Positions 1 through 8,252 of a DNA stretch of 64,000 nt are shown piece by piece; within the stretch, counting starts at the first letter, position 1; each line of letters opens with the position of its first letter. Under the pieces are notes generated by a model. The model had not been told where the DNA came from. It made no database searches and saw only the letters and a program-made list of their open reading frames with translations. Both the position numbers and the translations under genes were made by a program. The stretch comes from Octadecabacter sp. B2R22. GTDB lineage: Bacteria > Pseudomonadota > Alphaproteobacteria > Rhodobacterales > Rhodobacteraceae. The stretch is from assembly GCF_018861045.1 (NCBI RefSeq), contig NZ_JAHKQJ010000007.1:310001-374000 (forward strand), read 5' to 3'.

Positions 1-374
1 TGCAGTTTGGCGTGGTGAACCCTCCTGAACCAACGGTGGCAACCTATGCCGCACGCATTGCCGCCGAGGATGACAGCCTTGTGGTGCAGGCCGCTTACGT
101 CAATGACACTGGGACGCTCTTTGTGGAGCGCCAAGCAGGGTCGGGTGTGGCCGAGCGCTCTCACGAGTTGTGGTTGATCGCGGGCGACGACGCGCCGCTT
201 TCCTTAGGGGTTCTGGCCGCTGATGGATCGCTTGATGAAATTACGATCCCTGCCGCGCTGCGCGATCGTCTAGAAGGCGCGACCCTTGCGATTACGGACG
301 AACCGCTTGGCGGATCACCCACAGGCGTCGCAACGGGCGCCATTCTGGCGGCTGGTCTTATCACGGTGCTGTGA
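1..374 (+). CDS. RskA-type anti-sigma factor, C-terminal part (5' truncated)
   Basis: The reading frame is open from base 3, so the gene starts before the window; the GTG at 12 is only an internal codon. The visible 120 residues match the periplasmic C-terminal half of RskA/anti-sigma-K proteins: the motif HELWLIA, then PLSLGVL, and near the end GGSPTG followed by GAILAAG. In this family an N-terminal zinc-binding or helical domain holds an ECF sigma factor at the membrane and the extracytoplasmic part receives the signal for proteolytic release. A secreted fasciclin gene follows 99 bases downstream, the usual companion of this sigma/anti-sigma pair in Rhodobacterales. The sigma gene should lie just left of the window. 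Family call is firm, the signal is unknown. Confidence 0.8.
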   Translation, partial: QFGVVNPPEPTVATYAARIAAEDDSLVVQAAYVNDTGTLFVERQAGSGVAERSHELWLIAGDDAPLSLGVLAADGSLDEITIPAALRDRLEGATLAITDEPLGGSPTGVATGAILAAGLITVL

Positions 375-473
375 GCCCCTGAAACATCTGAAACTTATCT
401 CCGGCCGCTTACGTGGCTTTGGGCATCGAGGTCGCAATCACGTGACCGAAATGAACCAAACTGGAGAACTCTC

Positions 474-1034
474 ATGACCCTCAAGACCTTTGCAACTGCC
501 GCTGCCCTCGCTGTAACTGCCAGCATGTCTTTCGCGGATGGACACGCGGCCAACCCGATGGTGGGCGGCGCTGAAATGCTCGCTGAAAAGAATATCATCG
601 AAAACGCTGTGAACTCTCCGATCCACACGACACTGGTTGCGGCTGTTCAGGCGGCTGGCCTTGTGGACACGCTGTCAGGTGACGGCCCGTTCACAGTGTT
701 TGCACCAACAGATGATGCGTTCGGTATGATTGCCGAGGGAACCCTCGCGGCCCTGCTTTTACCTGAAAATAAGGACCAGCTGACACAAATCCTGACCTGC
801 CATGTTGTCGGTGCGGAAGTGTTTTCGGATGCGATTGGGGGTATGATCGCGGATGACGGCGGCATGCACCCTGTTGCGACGTTGGGTGGCTGTACGTTGA
901 TGGCACAAATGAACGGCGACATGATCACGCTTACGGATGAAAATGACCGCACCGCGACCGTAACGATCGCCGATGTGGACCAATCCAACGGCGTTATCCA
1001 CGTAATCGACCGCGTAATGCTTCCCCAGCAATAA
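474..1034 (+). CDS. secreted fasciclin (FAS1) domain protein
   Basis: 186 residues with a cleavable signal peptide (about 1-21, ending SMSFA-DG) and a single FAS1 domain covering about 36-184. The two conserved blocks are visible: H1 as DGPFTVFAPTDDAF (about 69-82) and H2 as the end block with NGVIHVIDRVMLP (about 172-184). FAS1 domains are extracellular adhesion modules. A GGAGAA ribosome site lies a few bases before the ATG. Adjacent to the RskA-like gene, it is the likely output or target of that ECF system. Substrate or binding partner cannot be read from the sequence. Confidence 0.9.
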   Translation: MTLKTFATAAALAVTASMSFADGHAANPMVGGAEMLAEKNIIENAVNSPIHTTLVAAVQAAGLVDTLSGDGPFTVFAPTDDAFGMIAEGTLAALLLPENKDQLTQILTCHVVGAEVFSDAIGGMIADDGGMHPVATLGGCTLMAQMNGDMITLTDENDRTATVTIADVDQSNGVIHVIDRVMLPQQ

Positions 1035-1163
1035 GCGTTCGATTGATCTGAGGCATTTCCCATCCCGAGTGGCCTCAGGTCACAATCCTGTGCGCTGCGC
1101 CAAAATCTGTCCCCAAGGCGCGGCGCACCCCTTAAGATGCCCTAAATCAAGAAGGATATCGTT

Positions 1164-1625
1164 ATGAACCGCCGCACATTTTCCCTCGCTGCCCTTGCGA
1201 CTGCATTTGCCCGCCCAAGCCTCGCGGCCGAGGGCACCTTTGAAGTGACCCGCACCGATGCGCAATGGCGCGCCATGCTGACGCGCGCGCAGTACAACGT
1301 TATGCGTGAAGAAGGCACCGAGCGGGCAGGGTCTTCGCCATTGGATAAGAATTACGCCGCAGGCATCTACCACTGCCGTGGCTGCGATCAGGCGCTGTAT
1401 TCCTCCGAGCATAAGTTTGACAGCGGCACGGGCTGGCCCTCGTTTTATGACGTCTTGCCCAGTGCGATCGAAACCATGGAAGACAACCGCCTCTTCAGCA
1501 CCCGCACAGAATGCCATTGTGATCGCTGCGGCAGCCATTTGGGGCATATCTTTAATGATGGGCCGGCACCGACTGGCCTGCGCCACTGCCTGAACGGCGT
1601 CAGCCTCGTGTTCCGCGCGGCCTAA
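1164..1625 (+). CDS. msrB: peptide-methionine (R)-S-oxide reductase MsrB, Tat-exported
   Basis: 153 residues. MsrB reduces the R-sulfoxide of methionine in oxidised proteins. The catalytic cysteine is C142 in RHCLNG, and the structural zinc site is two CxxC pairs (C71/C74 and C119/C122). GTGWPSF and HLGHIFNDGP are the family's substrate-binding signatures. The N-terminus MNRRTFSLAA is a twin-arginine signal (RRTF) with a hydrophobic stretch ending near SLAA, so the protein probably acts in the periplasm, folded before export. It stands alone: no msrA nearby. The start is fixed by the signal sequence. Confidence 0.93.
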   Translation: MNRRTFSLAALATAFARPSLAAEGTFEVTRTDAQWRAMLTRAQYNVMREEGTERAGSSPLDKNYAAGIYHCRGCDQALYSSEHKFDSGTGWPSFYDVLPSAIETMEDNRLFSTRTECHCDRCGSHLGHIFNDGPAPTGLRHCLNGVSLVFRAA

Positions 1626-1673
1626 TCACCCGCTGCACAGTCGCTCCGTAGAGTGACGGAAGCCATCTGATAG

Positions 1674-1700
1674 CCCTCGTTCAAAAACATTGAGCGAGGG
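1674..1700 (+). terminator. hairpin after msrB, weak terminator
   Basis: CCCTCG at 1674-1679 pairs with CGAGGG at 1695-1700, and the stem continues inward through TCAA/TTGA with small mismatches. It lies about 50 bases after the msrB stop. No strong T run follows, so termination is plausible but not certain. Confidence 0.45.
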
Positions 1701-1896
1701 TGTTATGGGTATTAGGTCGATTGGTTTGGCGTTACCGGGCGGTGATGCGATTTTTTACTTTAAAAATAAGGCTCTACGCCGATATTAATCGTTAACTGTT
1801 CACCGTGCTGAAACAGTTCATTTCCCTATACGTCACCTGATGCCACAAGGCTGCCCCAAAGCGTCTCCATACCGGATCAACCACAATGGAGACTTT

Positions 1897-2430
1897 ATGC
1901 ATTACGGAATGCGCAGATTTAGAAAACCGACAGAAGGAGAACGCGCCCGTTTGCTGGCGTTCTTCCTGTGTGGTTTTTGTAGCGCTGGGCTGGGGTACCT
2001 TGCCGTTCTCCACCTTGATCGCGCTGCAATGTTCAACGGGCTCAGCTTGTATCAAACTTGGATCGTTGTTGCGTCCGGTATCGGTGGTCTTGCAGCGTTG
2101 TTCTTTTCTGGGGATCGCTTAGGTCAATCTGGTGCGGTCGGTGCAAGGCGCGGCGTAGCAGGGGCAATCTGGGTCACTTTTATCGGCGCCTTGATTGGCG
2201 GTACGCTGAGCTTGCCATTTTATGGCACGATGTTTGGCCCGTTAATTGTTTGCGTTACTTTGATGGGCGCGCCAATCCTCGCGATGCTTTGGGTGGTTAA
2301 CCTGTTGGGCATCCACATGTTGCTTGGCATCCACCAGCGGGAACGTGATTCCATATTTACGCCCGAGAGAATGCGAATTCCCGGTCATTCAAATGAAACC
2401 GCGCCCCGATCAGGCGGGCGTTTTATTTAA
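1897..2430 (+). CDS. membrane protein of unknown function
   Basis: 177-178 residues starting at the ATG at 1897, chosen because GGAGA lies just before it; an upstream ATG at 1840 would add an unlikely 19-residue hydrophilic leader. A basic N-terminus (MRRFRKPTEGERAR) is followed by four hydrophobic segments: about 19-38, 52-71, 86-112 and 120-142. The tail is polar. I do not recognise the family. The preceding 270 bases contain only the msrB hairpin and probable promoter sequence. Its stop overlaps that of the convergent J-domain gene by four bases. Confidence 0.65.
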   Translation: MHYGMRRFRKPTEGERARLLAFFLCGFCSAGLGYLAVLHLDRAAMFNGLSLYQTWIVVASGIGGLAALFFSGDRLGQSGAVGARRGVAGAIWVTFIGALIGGTLSLPFYGTMFGPLIVCVTLMGAPILAMLWVVNLLGIHMLLGIHQRERDSIFTPERMRIPGHSNETAPRSGGRFI

Positions 2431-3062
2431 GCTCTGAAATGCCTGCTGGCCTTGATCTGATCCCAAGCCCAAACAACTTCGGCAAGTTGTTCTTCTTGTG
2501 ATCGGTCGCCGCCATTCATGTCAGGGTGCAGGACCTTGATAAGTTTCTTATAGGCTTTACGAACTTCGGCTTTTGTCCAGTGATCTTTGGCTTCTAGCAC
2601 TTCAATTGCACGGCGCTCTGTGGCGGGCAACTTGCGGGTAGACCCTGTGACCGAACGGCCTGGGTTTTGCGTTGCGTTTTCACCAAGCACCTGATGTGGA
2701 TCATCCACGCCGAGGCGGGCCCATGCGCGTTGCTCGTCGGATTTGCGGAACGGTTTTGTGTCGCGTTCCCAAACTCGGTCTTTGCTTTGCTGTGCGTTGA
2801 TCTCGGCCTCGGTGGTGCCGTCAAAGAAGTTCCAGCCGAGGTTGTATTCCCGAACGTGGTCTTTGCAGAACCAGTAGAAGTCATCCAAGACGTCAGGGTT
2901 CTTGGGCGCGCGGTATTTGCCTGCTTCTTCGCAGCCCGGCTTTTCACAAACGCGGTTAGACGTTTCGGATGCGCCAGACATCCCGCGGCGTCCGCGCGGG
3001 TTCTTCTTTTTGCTGGCTGAAACCGACATATTGAAGCCAAATGGATCGTCTTTATTCATCAC
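2427..3062 (-). CDS. J-domain protein with C-terminal DnaJ domain
   Basis: 211 residues. Unlike classical DnaJ, the J domain is at the C-terminus (about 155-211), with the essential HPD triad in KVLHPDMNGG, preceded by helix II KAYKKLIK. J domains stimulate Hsp70 (DnaK) ATPase. The N-terminal half has a conserved-looking Cys/His set (CEKPGC about 39-44, FCKDH about 65-69) that could bind zinc. This architecture is a standard alphaproteobacterial 'DnaJ-like' protein of unknown client. It is divergent from bolA (73 bases between starts). The first two residues are both Met; either start is possible. Confidence 0.88.
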   Translation of the reverse strand: MMNKDDPFGFNMSVSASKKKNPRGRRGMSGASETSNRVCEKPGCEEAGKYRAPKNPDVLDDFYWFCKDHVREYNLGWNFFDGTTEAEINAQQSKDRVWERDTKPFRKSDEQRAWARLGVDDPHQVLGENATQNPGRSVTGSTRKLPATERRAIEVLEAKDHWTKAEVRKAYKKLIKVLHPDMNGGDRSQEEQLAEVVWAWDQIKASRHFRA

Positions 3063-3134
3063 ATCACCTTTCCGACTCGGACATGAGACCTTAAACCATG
3101 CAGAGCAGGATTGAAGGGGGCAGAGGTAAAAATA

Positions 3135-3389
3135 ATGACTTTAGAAACAGAAATTCGTGATGCATTAGAGGCATCTTTTTCGCCAACGGTTCTGGCGGTC
3201 ATAAATGAAAGCCATTTGCACGCAGGCCACGCGGGCGATGATGGGTCCGGCGAAAGCCACTGGCGGGTTGAGATTGCGACAGCCGCACTAGATGGAAAAT
3301 CCCGAATAGCCAAACACCGCGCGATTCACGCAGCCCTTGGTGAGGATATCATCAGGCGAATCCACGCGCTGTCGTTACAAGTTAGCTAG
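3135..3389 (+). CDS. BolA family protein
   Basis: 84 residues from the ATG at 3135; an earlier ATG at 3111 in frame would add eight residues without similarity. The BolA class-II-like fold signatures are visible: ESHLHAGH (about 27-34), then SHWRVEI, and the helix-turn region IAKHRAIHAALGE. BolA proteins partner with monothiol glutaredoxins in iron-sulfur cluster handling or iron sensing. The conserved His in KHRAIH region is present. Divergent from the J-domain gene, an arrangement common in Rhodobacterales. Confidence 0.92.
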   Translation: MTLETEIRDALEASFSPTVLAVINESHLHAGHAGDDGSGESHWRVEIATAALDGKSRIAKHRAIHAALGEDIIRRIHALSLQVS

Positions 3390-3397
3390 GGCCGGGG

Positions 3398-3925
3398 TTA
3401 CTCGGCTGCGACGTGGTCGTCGTCAGTTTTCTTCTTTGGGTTTTGGGACGCGACACGATTGTTCCAAGGAAACGTAAAGGGCGCCTGCAATGTCTCGTCG
3501 ACGCGGTCTTGTGCCTCGGGGGTGTTTTCGTCCGCGGCAGGTCCGGCGCTCGTTTCTGGGGCCGGTTGGGCGACGACTGCGGGCTCATCTTCCACGTGGT
3601 CTTGTGCAGGGAGCGGCGTTTCGACGGTTTCTTCGACCTGTGTCTGATCTTCGATCAGGGCCGCAACGGGGGCGGCGTGGGTGTCTTCAATTTCAATGGC
3701 ACGACGAAACACCAGCATGTTTTGAAACGAGGTGGATTTGCCGGTCAGGCCTTGGCGTTCTTCGACGGGGAGGGTGTCCGTGCGCTGGTATTCCCAACCC
3801 TCTGCGCCAAGCTCGTTCATGACCGACTGCAAAGCATTTGCGAACCGCGCCGGAGTGCCTTTAACGCCCTTCGCCTTAAGGCCGCGCATCGGGGCTGGCA
3901 CTACTTTATATTCAAATCCGGTCAT
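3398..3925 (-). CDS. DUF4177 domain protein
   Basis: 175 residues. The N-terminal 75 residues match DUF4177: FEYKVVPAP at the start and LGAEGWEYQRT in the middle, then FRRA. The rest (about 85-175) is an acidic, Pro/Ala/Glu-rich, probably disordered tail. No signal peptide or membrane segment is visible. Ribosome site GAGGTGAG lies before the ATG. Function of the family is unknown. Convergent with bolA, whose stop lies eight bases away. Confidence 0.85.
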   Translation of the reverse strand: MTGFEYKVVPAPMRGLKAKGVKGTPARFANALQSVMNELGAEGWEYQRTDTLPVEERQGLTGKSTSFQNMLVFRRAIEIEDTHAAPVAALIEDQTQVEETVETPLPAQDHVEDEPAVVAQPAPETSAGPAADENTPEAQDRVDETLQAPFTFPWNNRVASQNPKKKTDDDHVAAE

Positions 3926-4050
3926 AACTCACCTCAATTGTCCCGCGGCATTTCTAACAAGAAAGGCCTGCAACGCAAAGACATCATTAAGTTTTTTGGA
4001 ATAACACCACCCTTAGTAGGGGCCGCGCAGGCGACCCCCACATCTACGGT

Positions 4051-5562
4051 TTAGCCGTTCAGTTTCTGTGAAACCAATTTGTTCACGGCCGCTGGGTTGG
4101 CCTTACCGCCCGTCGCTTTCATCACTTGGCCAACGAACCAACCCGCAAGTTTCGGGTTCTGTTTCGCTTTTTCGACTTGATCAGGATTGGCGGCGATAAT
4201 CTCATCCACTGCGGCCTCAATCGCGCCCGTGTCGGTGACTTGTTCCATGCCTTCGGTTTTCACGATCTCTTCCGGATCACGATCAGAGGTATAGGAAATC
4301 TCGAACACGTCTTTGGCGATCTTGCCGCTGATCTTGTCGGACTTGATCAAAGCAACGATCTGGCCAAGACGGGCCGCAGAAATAGGGCTGTCGCTGATGT
4401 CTTTGTCGTCCTTTTTCAAACGGCCAAACAGTTCGTTAATGACCCAGTTCGCAGCCAGCTTACCATCGTTGCCATCGGCAACTGCTTCGAAATACCCAGC
4501 ATTTTCAACATCGGCCGTTAGAACGGAGGCGTCATAGTCGCTCAACCCGAAGTCATTAATGAAACGGGATTTTTTGTCGTCTGGCAGTTCGGGCAGGGTG
4601 GCTGCGATATCATCAACCCAAGCCTGCTCAATCTCCAACGGCAACAGGTCTGGGTCAGGGAAGTAGCGGTAATCATGCGCTTCTTCTTTGGACCGCATAG
4701 AACGTGTTTCGTCCTTGTCGGGATCATACAGGCGTGTTTCCTGAACGATCTCGCCACCGTCTTCGATGATCGCGATCTGACGGCGCGCTTCGTGTTCAAT
4801 TGCGGCTTGGATAAAGCGCATGGAGTTCATGTTCTTGATTTCGCAACGGGTGCCCAAGACGCCAAAGTCGCCCGTCTCTTGGAACTTCTCATAATCGCCG
4901 GGGCGGCAGACGGATACGTTCACGTCAGCCCGCAGGTTGCCGTTTTGCATGTTGCCATCGCACGTGCCGAGGTAGCGCATGATCTGACGCAGTTTGACCA
5001 CATAAGCGGCCGCTTCTTCGGGGCCACGGATGTCAGGGAATGACACGATCTCCATCAAGGCAACGCCTGTACGGTTCAGGTCAACAAAGGACATCGTTGG
5101 GTCCATGTCGTGAATGGATTTACCCGCGTCCTGTTCAAGGTGGATGCGTTCGATGCGCACATTGCGCGCAGTGCCATTGCCCATTTCGACCAACACTTCG
5201 CCTGTGCCGACAATCGGGTGATACAATTGCGAAATCTGATAGCCCTGCGGCAAGTCAGGGTAAAAATAGTTTTTGCGGTCAAAGGCGCTCATCAGGTTGA
5301 TTTCAGCCTTCAGGCCAAGGCCCGTTCTTACGGCATATGCCACGCATTCTTCGTTGATGACGGGCAACATGCCGGGCATGCCTGCGTCAACGAAGGCCAC
5401 GTTGCTGTTGGGTTCCGCGCCGAATTGGGTGGAGGCACCAGAAAACAGTTTCGCCTTGGTGGCGACTTGCGCGTGGACCTCAAGCCCGATCACAAGCTCC
5501 CAATCGCCAGTCGCTCCGGCAATGGTTTTGATTTTGGGGGTCTCGTAGGTGAGGTCTAGCAT
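4051..5562 (-). CDS. gatB: aspartyl/glutamyl-tRNA amidotransferase subunit B
   Basis: 503 residues, the normal GatB length. GatB activates and transamidates Glu-tRNA(Gln) or Asp-tRNA(Asn) within the GatCAB complex using ammonia from GatA. Visible signatures: [12 protein letters not shown] near the N-terminus, [10 protein letters not shown], and the block with [10 protein letters not shown]; the C-terminal YqeY-like tail domain ends in [11 protein letters not shown]. Start at 5562 was chosen because GGAG stands eight bases before it and the family begins near here; an open frame extends 52 codons further but is unlike GatB. gatA and gatC are not in this window. Confidence 0.96.
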   Translation of the reverse strand: MLDLTYETPKIKTIAGATGDWELVIGLEVHAQVATKAKLFSGASTQFGAEPNSNVAFVDAGMPGMLPVINEECVAYAVRTGLGLKAEINLMSAFDRKNYFYPDLPQGYQISQLYHPIVGTGEVLVEMGNGTARNVRIERIHLEQDAGKSIHDMDPTMSFVDLNRTGVALMEIVSFPDIRGPEEAAAYVVKLRQIMRYLGTCDGNMQNGNLRADVNVSVCRPGDYEKFQETGDFGVLGTRCEIKNMNSMRFIQAAIEHEARRQIAIIEDGGEIVQETRLYDPDKDETRSMRSKEEAHDYRYFPDPDLLPLEIEQAWVDDIAATLPELPDDKKSRFINDFGLSDYDASVLTADVENAGYFEAVADGNDGKLAANWVINELFGRLKKDDKDISDSPISAARLGQIVALIKSDKISGKIAKDVFEISYTSDRDPEEIVKTEGMEQVTDTGAIEAAVDEIIAANPDQVEKAKQNPKLAGWFVGQVMKATGGKANPAAVNKLVSQKLNG

Positions 5563-5736
5563 GGTGTGCTCCGCATCGGTGTTTGAGTGTTGAATAGGCC
5601 CAAGTGGGGCGGGCTTCAAGCGGGGCAGTTGCGGTTCTTTTCTGCCGCGCCCCAATATCTGGTAGGTCGCGGCGAAAAATGGCCCGTAACGCCCCGAATT
5701 GGTGCAGTTTTCTTGCAAATGTCATCGCTGCGGGCC

Positions 5737-6609
5737 ATGTTCCGCCAGATGTTTGCACTAAGAACTCTCCTGGGGGGGATTCTCGCGATCACGATGGGAA
5801 CTGCTGCGTTGGCTGAATGGCCTGTGGGTGGCCCTGAAAGCGAAACACGTCCCTTTAGCCGCGCTGATGCGGTTGTCTTGCGCGCCAACGCGGCGTTTGA
5901 GAGGGTTGAAGTTGCGCGCGCTGCGCTGGCCTCGTTCAAACCGTTGACCCGTCCTGACTATATGCTGCGCTATCCTGTGGTGATTTCTGAAAACCCGACC
6001 CAGCGCCCTGTGATGCGGACCAACTACATTCCGGATGCCCGCTGGGATTTCAAAAGCGGCAGCGACAGCTGGACCCGCGCCGCACTGGCCGCACTGCGCA
6101 GTCACGGCACACGGATGGAAGAAACCGTTCCTCGCGATATCGAGAACTGGTGCCCTGCCTATGAAGACAACCCGCCGCATCTACGTCGCGCGTTCTGGGT
6201 TGGGATGATGTCGGCGCTCGCCAAACATGAAAGCACTTATCGCCCCGAGGCTGTGGGTGGTCCGAACCTTTGGTATGGGTTGCTTCAGATTTACCCAGAC
6301 ACCGCCCGCCGTTACGGCTGTCGTGCGACGACGGGGGAGGCGTTGAAAGACCCCGAAGACAACCTTAGCTGTGCCATCCGCATTATGAATGTGACCGTCC
6401 CGCGCGACAACGCGATAGCTGTGCGTGACAGTCGTTGGCGCGGTGTTGCAGCCGATTGGGGGCCAATGACGCACCCCAGCAAGATCGCGGAAATGTCGGC
6501 ATGGACGCGGCAACAGGAATATTGCGAAGCGCCTGTAAACATCGGCAGCATCCGCCCAACGGCACGCCCGCAGGTACAGGCAACGCTGTCGACAATGAAC
6601 GAAGGCTAG
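5737..6609 (+). CDS. lytic transglycosylase (SLT domain), secreted
   Basis: About 290 residues. SLT enzymes cleave the MurNAc-GlcNAc bond of peptidoglycan. The catalytic glutamate is in ALAKHEST, followed by the family's second motif GLLQIYPDTARRYGC and a third block with DNLSCAIRIM. The N-terminus (FALRTLLGGILAITMGTAALA) is a signal peptide, indicating a periplasmic enzyme. In-frame ATGs at 5719, 5737 and 5749 are all possible starts and none has a good ribosome site; I chose 5737. It is divergent from gatB, sharing a short 170-base region. Confidence 0.85.
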   Translation: MFRQMFALRTLLGGILAITMGTAALAEWPVGGPESETRPFSRADAVVLRANAAFERVEVARAALASFKPLTRPDYMLRYPVVISENPTQRPVMRTNYIPDARWDFKSGSDSWTRAALAALRSHGTRMEETVPRDIENWCPAYEDNPPHLRRAFWVGMMSALAKHESTYRPEAVGGPNLWYGLLQIYPDTARRYGCRATTGEALKDPEDNLSCAIRIMNVTVPRDNAIAVRDSRWRGVAADWGPMTHPSKIAEMSAWTRQQEYCEAPVNIGSIRPTARPQVQATLSTMNEG

Positions 6610-6612
6610 TCC

Positions 6613-7473
6613 CTAAGACCAAAGCAATCTTCGCGTTGTCTTGACCAAACTAACTGTTTGCGCGCCTGCGTTATCCCCCAAAGCCAGCGTCGCTTTACGC
6701 AAAAGAGCGATCCCGTCTTCAGTTTTTTCTGGCAACGCTGAGGGGGATATCGGCTCACCTATGGTGACGGAATAGGGCTGCTTGGCCTTGTTCAAGGTCT
6801 CATGGAACAGCGTGACATCCCGAAGCGTTGGATGGATCAAATCGAACAGGTAGAACATCGCGGAATTGCGGGCGCGGATGTTGACCGGAATGACCGGAAG
6901 TTTGAATTTGCGCGCCAGCATTGCAGCCGATCCCATCCATGGGCGCTCAAACAGGCGTAGACCACGGCGTTTAGCCAAGCGTCCTGACGGGAAGATTACT
7001 CCTAAACGGTCATCCGCCACGGCCTTGCAAAGATAGCTCATGGTTTCGCGTGTTTTACCGTGGGACCGTTGATCCTTGCGCCATTCGACAGGGGCAATCA
7101 TGTCTTCCATCTGCGGCATCACCCGCAAAATATCTTTGTTCGCAAAGAAATATGCGTCCGGCCGCATTTGGGAAATCAGCCCGTGCAGCATGATACCATC
7201 TGCGATCCCTGTCGGATGATTGGCAACGATCAACGCCGCGCCCTGACGGGGCAGGTTTTCTAAACCCGAAACCGAGACCTCTTTGCCGATGCGTTCATAC
7301 ATGGCCGTCATAATGCCTGCCGTATCCAACCCTTGAAGTTGCGCGGCAACATTGACGGTCTCGTCATAAGACAAGCCACGGTTCAGAACTGCGCGCGCCG
7401 CACGTGTGGCGATTCCGTCTTTGAAAAGCCAAGGCGCACGTTCTTTGATCAAAGGGTCAATGCGATGTCTCAT
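6613..7473 (-). CDS. lysophospholipid acyltransferase family protein (PlsC-like)
   Basis: About 286 residues. The acyltransferase motif I reads NHPTGIADG, an H-x5-D form rather than the usual H-x4-D, and motif III is FPSGRL. These point to the GPAT/hemolysin-like branch that includes OlsA- and ornithine-lipid-type enzymes. The C-terminal part is basic. There is no clear membrane span, so it probably attaches to the inner membrane peripherally. The ATG at 7473 is preferred; an ATG at 7527 would add 18 residues. Acyl acceptor cannot be deduced. Its stop lies three bases from the transglycosylase stop. Confidence 0.8.
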   Translation of the reverse strand: MRHRIDPLIKERAPWLFKDGIATRAARAVLNRGLSYDETVNVAAQLQGLDTAGIMTAMYERIGKEVSVSGLENLPRQGAALIVANHPTGIADGIMLHGLISQMRPDAYFFANKDILRVMPQMEDMIAPVEWRKDQRSHGKTRETMSYLCKAVADDRLGVIFPSGRLAKRRGLRLFERPWMGSAAMLARKFKLPVIPVNIRARNSAMFYLFDLIHPTLRDVTLFHETLNKAKQPYSVTIGEPISPSALPEKTEDGIALLRKATLALGDNAGAQTVSLVKTTRRLLWS

Positions 7474-7672
7474 GGCGCAATAAGAACCACAGGATTGTAA
7501 CGGTTCTATGGACGGCAGCGGCCGCATCTGATTTGGGCAATAACCTGCCTCAAGAGGGCGGAGAATGGGTGTCTTTGTGCCGATAAACCCGCATCCGATA
7601 GTGCAGTTTTGAAGGCACCCACCGGTGGTTCTATGTCTGGGGGCCGCCGTCCTTTGCGTTCATTCGTGTAAA

Positions 7673-8191
7673 TTACCGAACCCGCATTGCGCGTGTGATG
7701 TCTTCCAGCGCGTCTCTTTGGCGATCACTAAGCGCGGTCACACTGCCCTTTAGCACGGTCATCAACGGATCCATTTGTTCTGCTCCGCCCAATTTATAAA
7801 GCTTGCGCGAAATCCGTGCGATGGCAGGCTCCGCGCCGCCGCATTCGGTCATGAACCAGCGGCCCAGAACTTCCATTTCTTCGGTCTCTTCCGCATTCGC
7901 GCGCAGGACGGACCGAATTTGCACGGTCAAAAGTTGCCGTTGTTCGGCTGTTGGTAGGTCGTCCAGTTCAATAAATGCAGTCGCGATGGACGCAATCGCA
8001 AGGCGAGGATCCTCAATGCTTTCAACGGGGTGAACGTTTAACTTACGGCTAAACCCGAACCGACGCGCAGCAAGGCGAACATCATTGGCCATGTCCGCGA
8101 CATCCCCGACGACGTCGCGGGCGTTGCGTGCGCGCTGGGCCCAAAAATATGCGGCTCCGACAATTCCAAGTAGGGCAATAATAAACGGCAC
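7673..8191 (-). CDS. hypothetical protein with N-terminal membrane anchor
   Basis: 172 residues starting with GTG, supported by AAGGAG eight bases upstream. One hydrophobic segment (about 2-19) anchors the protein; the rest is a soluble helical domain (about 60-170) containing the sequence TAFIELDDLPTAEQRQ, which resembles the metal-binding helical fold of TerB-like proteins, although I cannot confirm it. It lies 61 bases downstream of pepN's stop side on the same strand direction, so it is upstream of no recognisable operon partner. Confidence 0.7.
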   Translation of the reverse strand: MPFIIALLGIVGAAYFWAQRARNARDVVGDVADMANDVRLAARRFGFSRKLNVHPVESIEDPRLAIASIATAFIELDDLPTAEQRQLLTVQIRSVLRANAEETEEMEVLGRWFMTECGGAEPAIARISRKLYKLGGAEQMDPLMTVLKGSVTALSDRQRDALEDITRAMRVR

Positions 8192-8252
8192 TGATAAACT
8201 CCTTAAGACCTTTCAGAGACACTATCGCCCAAGCTGCGGTCGGGAAAGTCTG

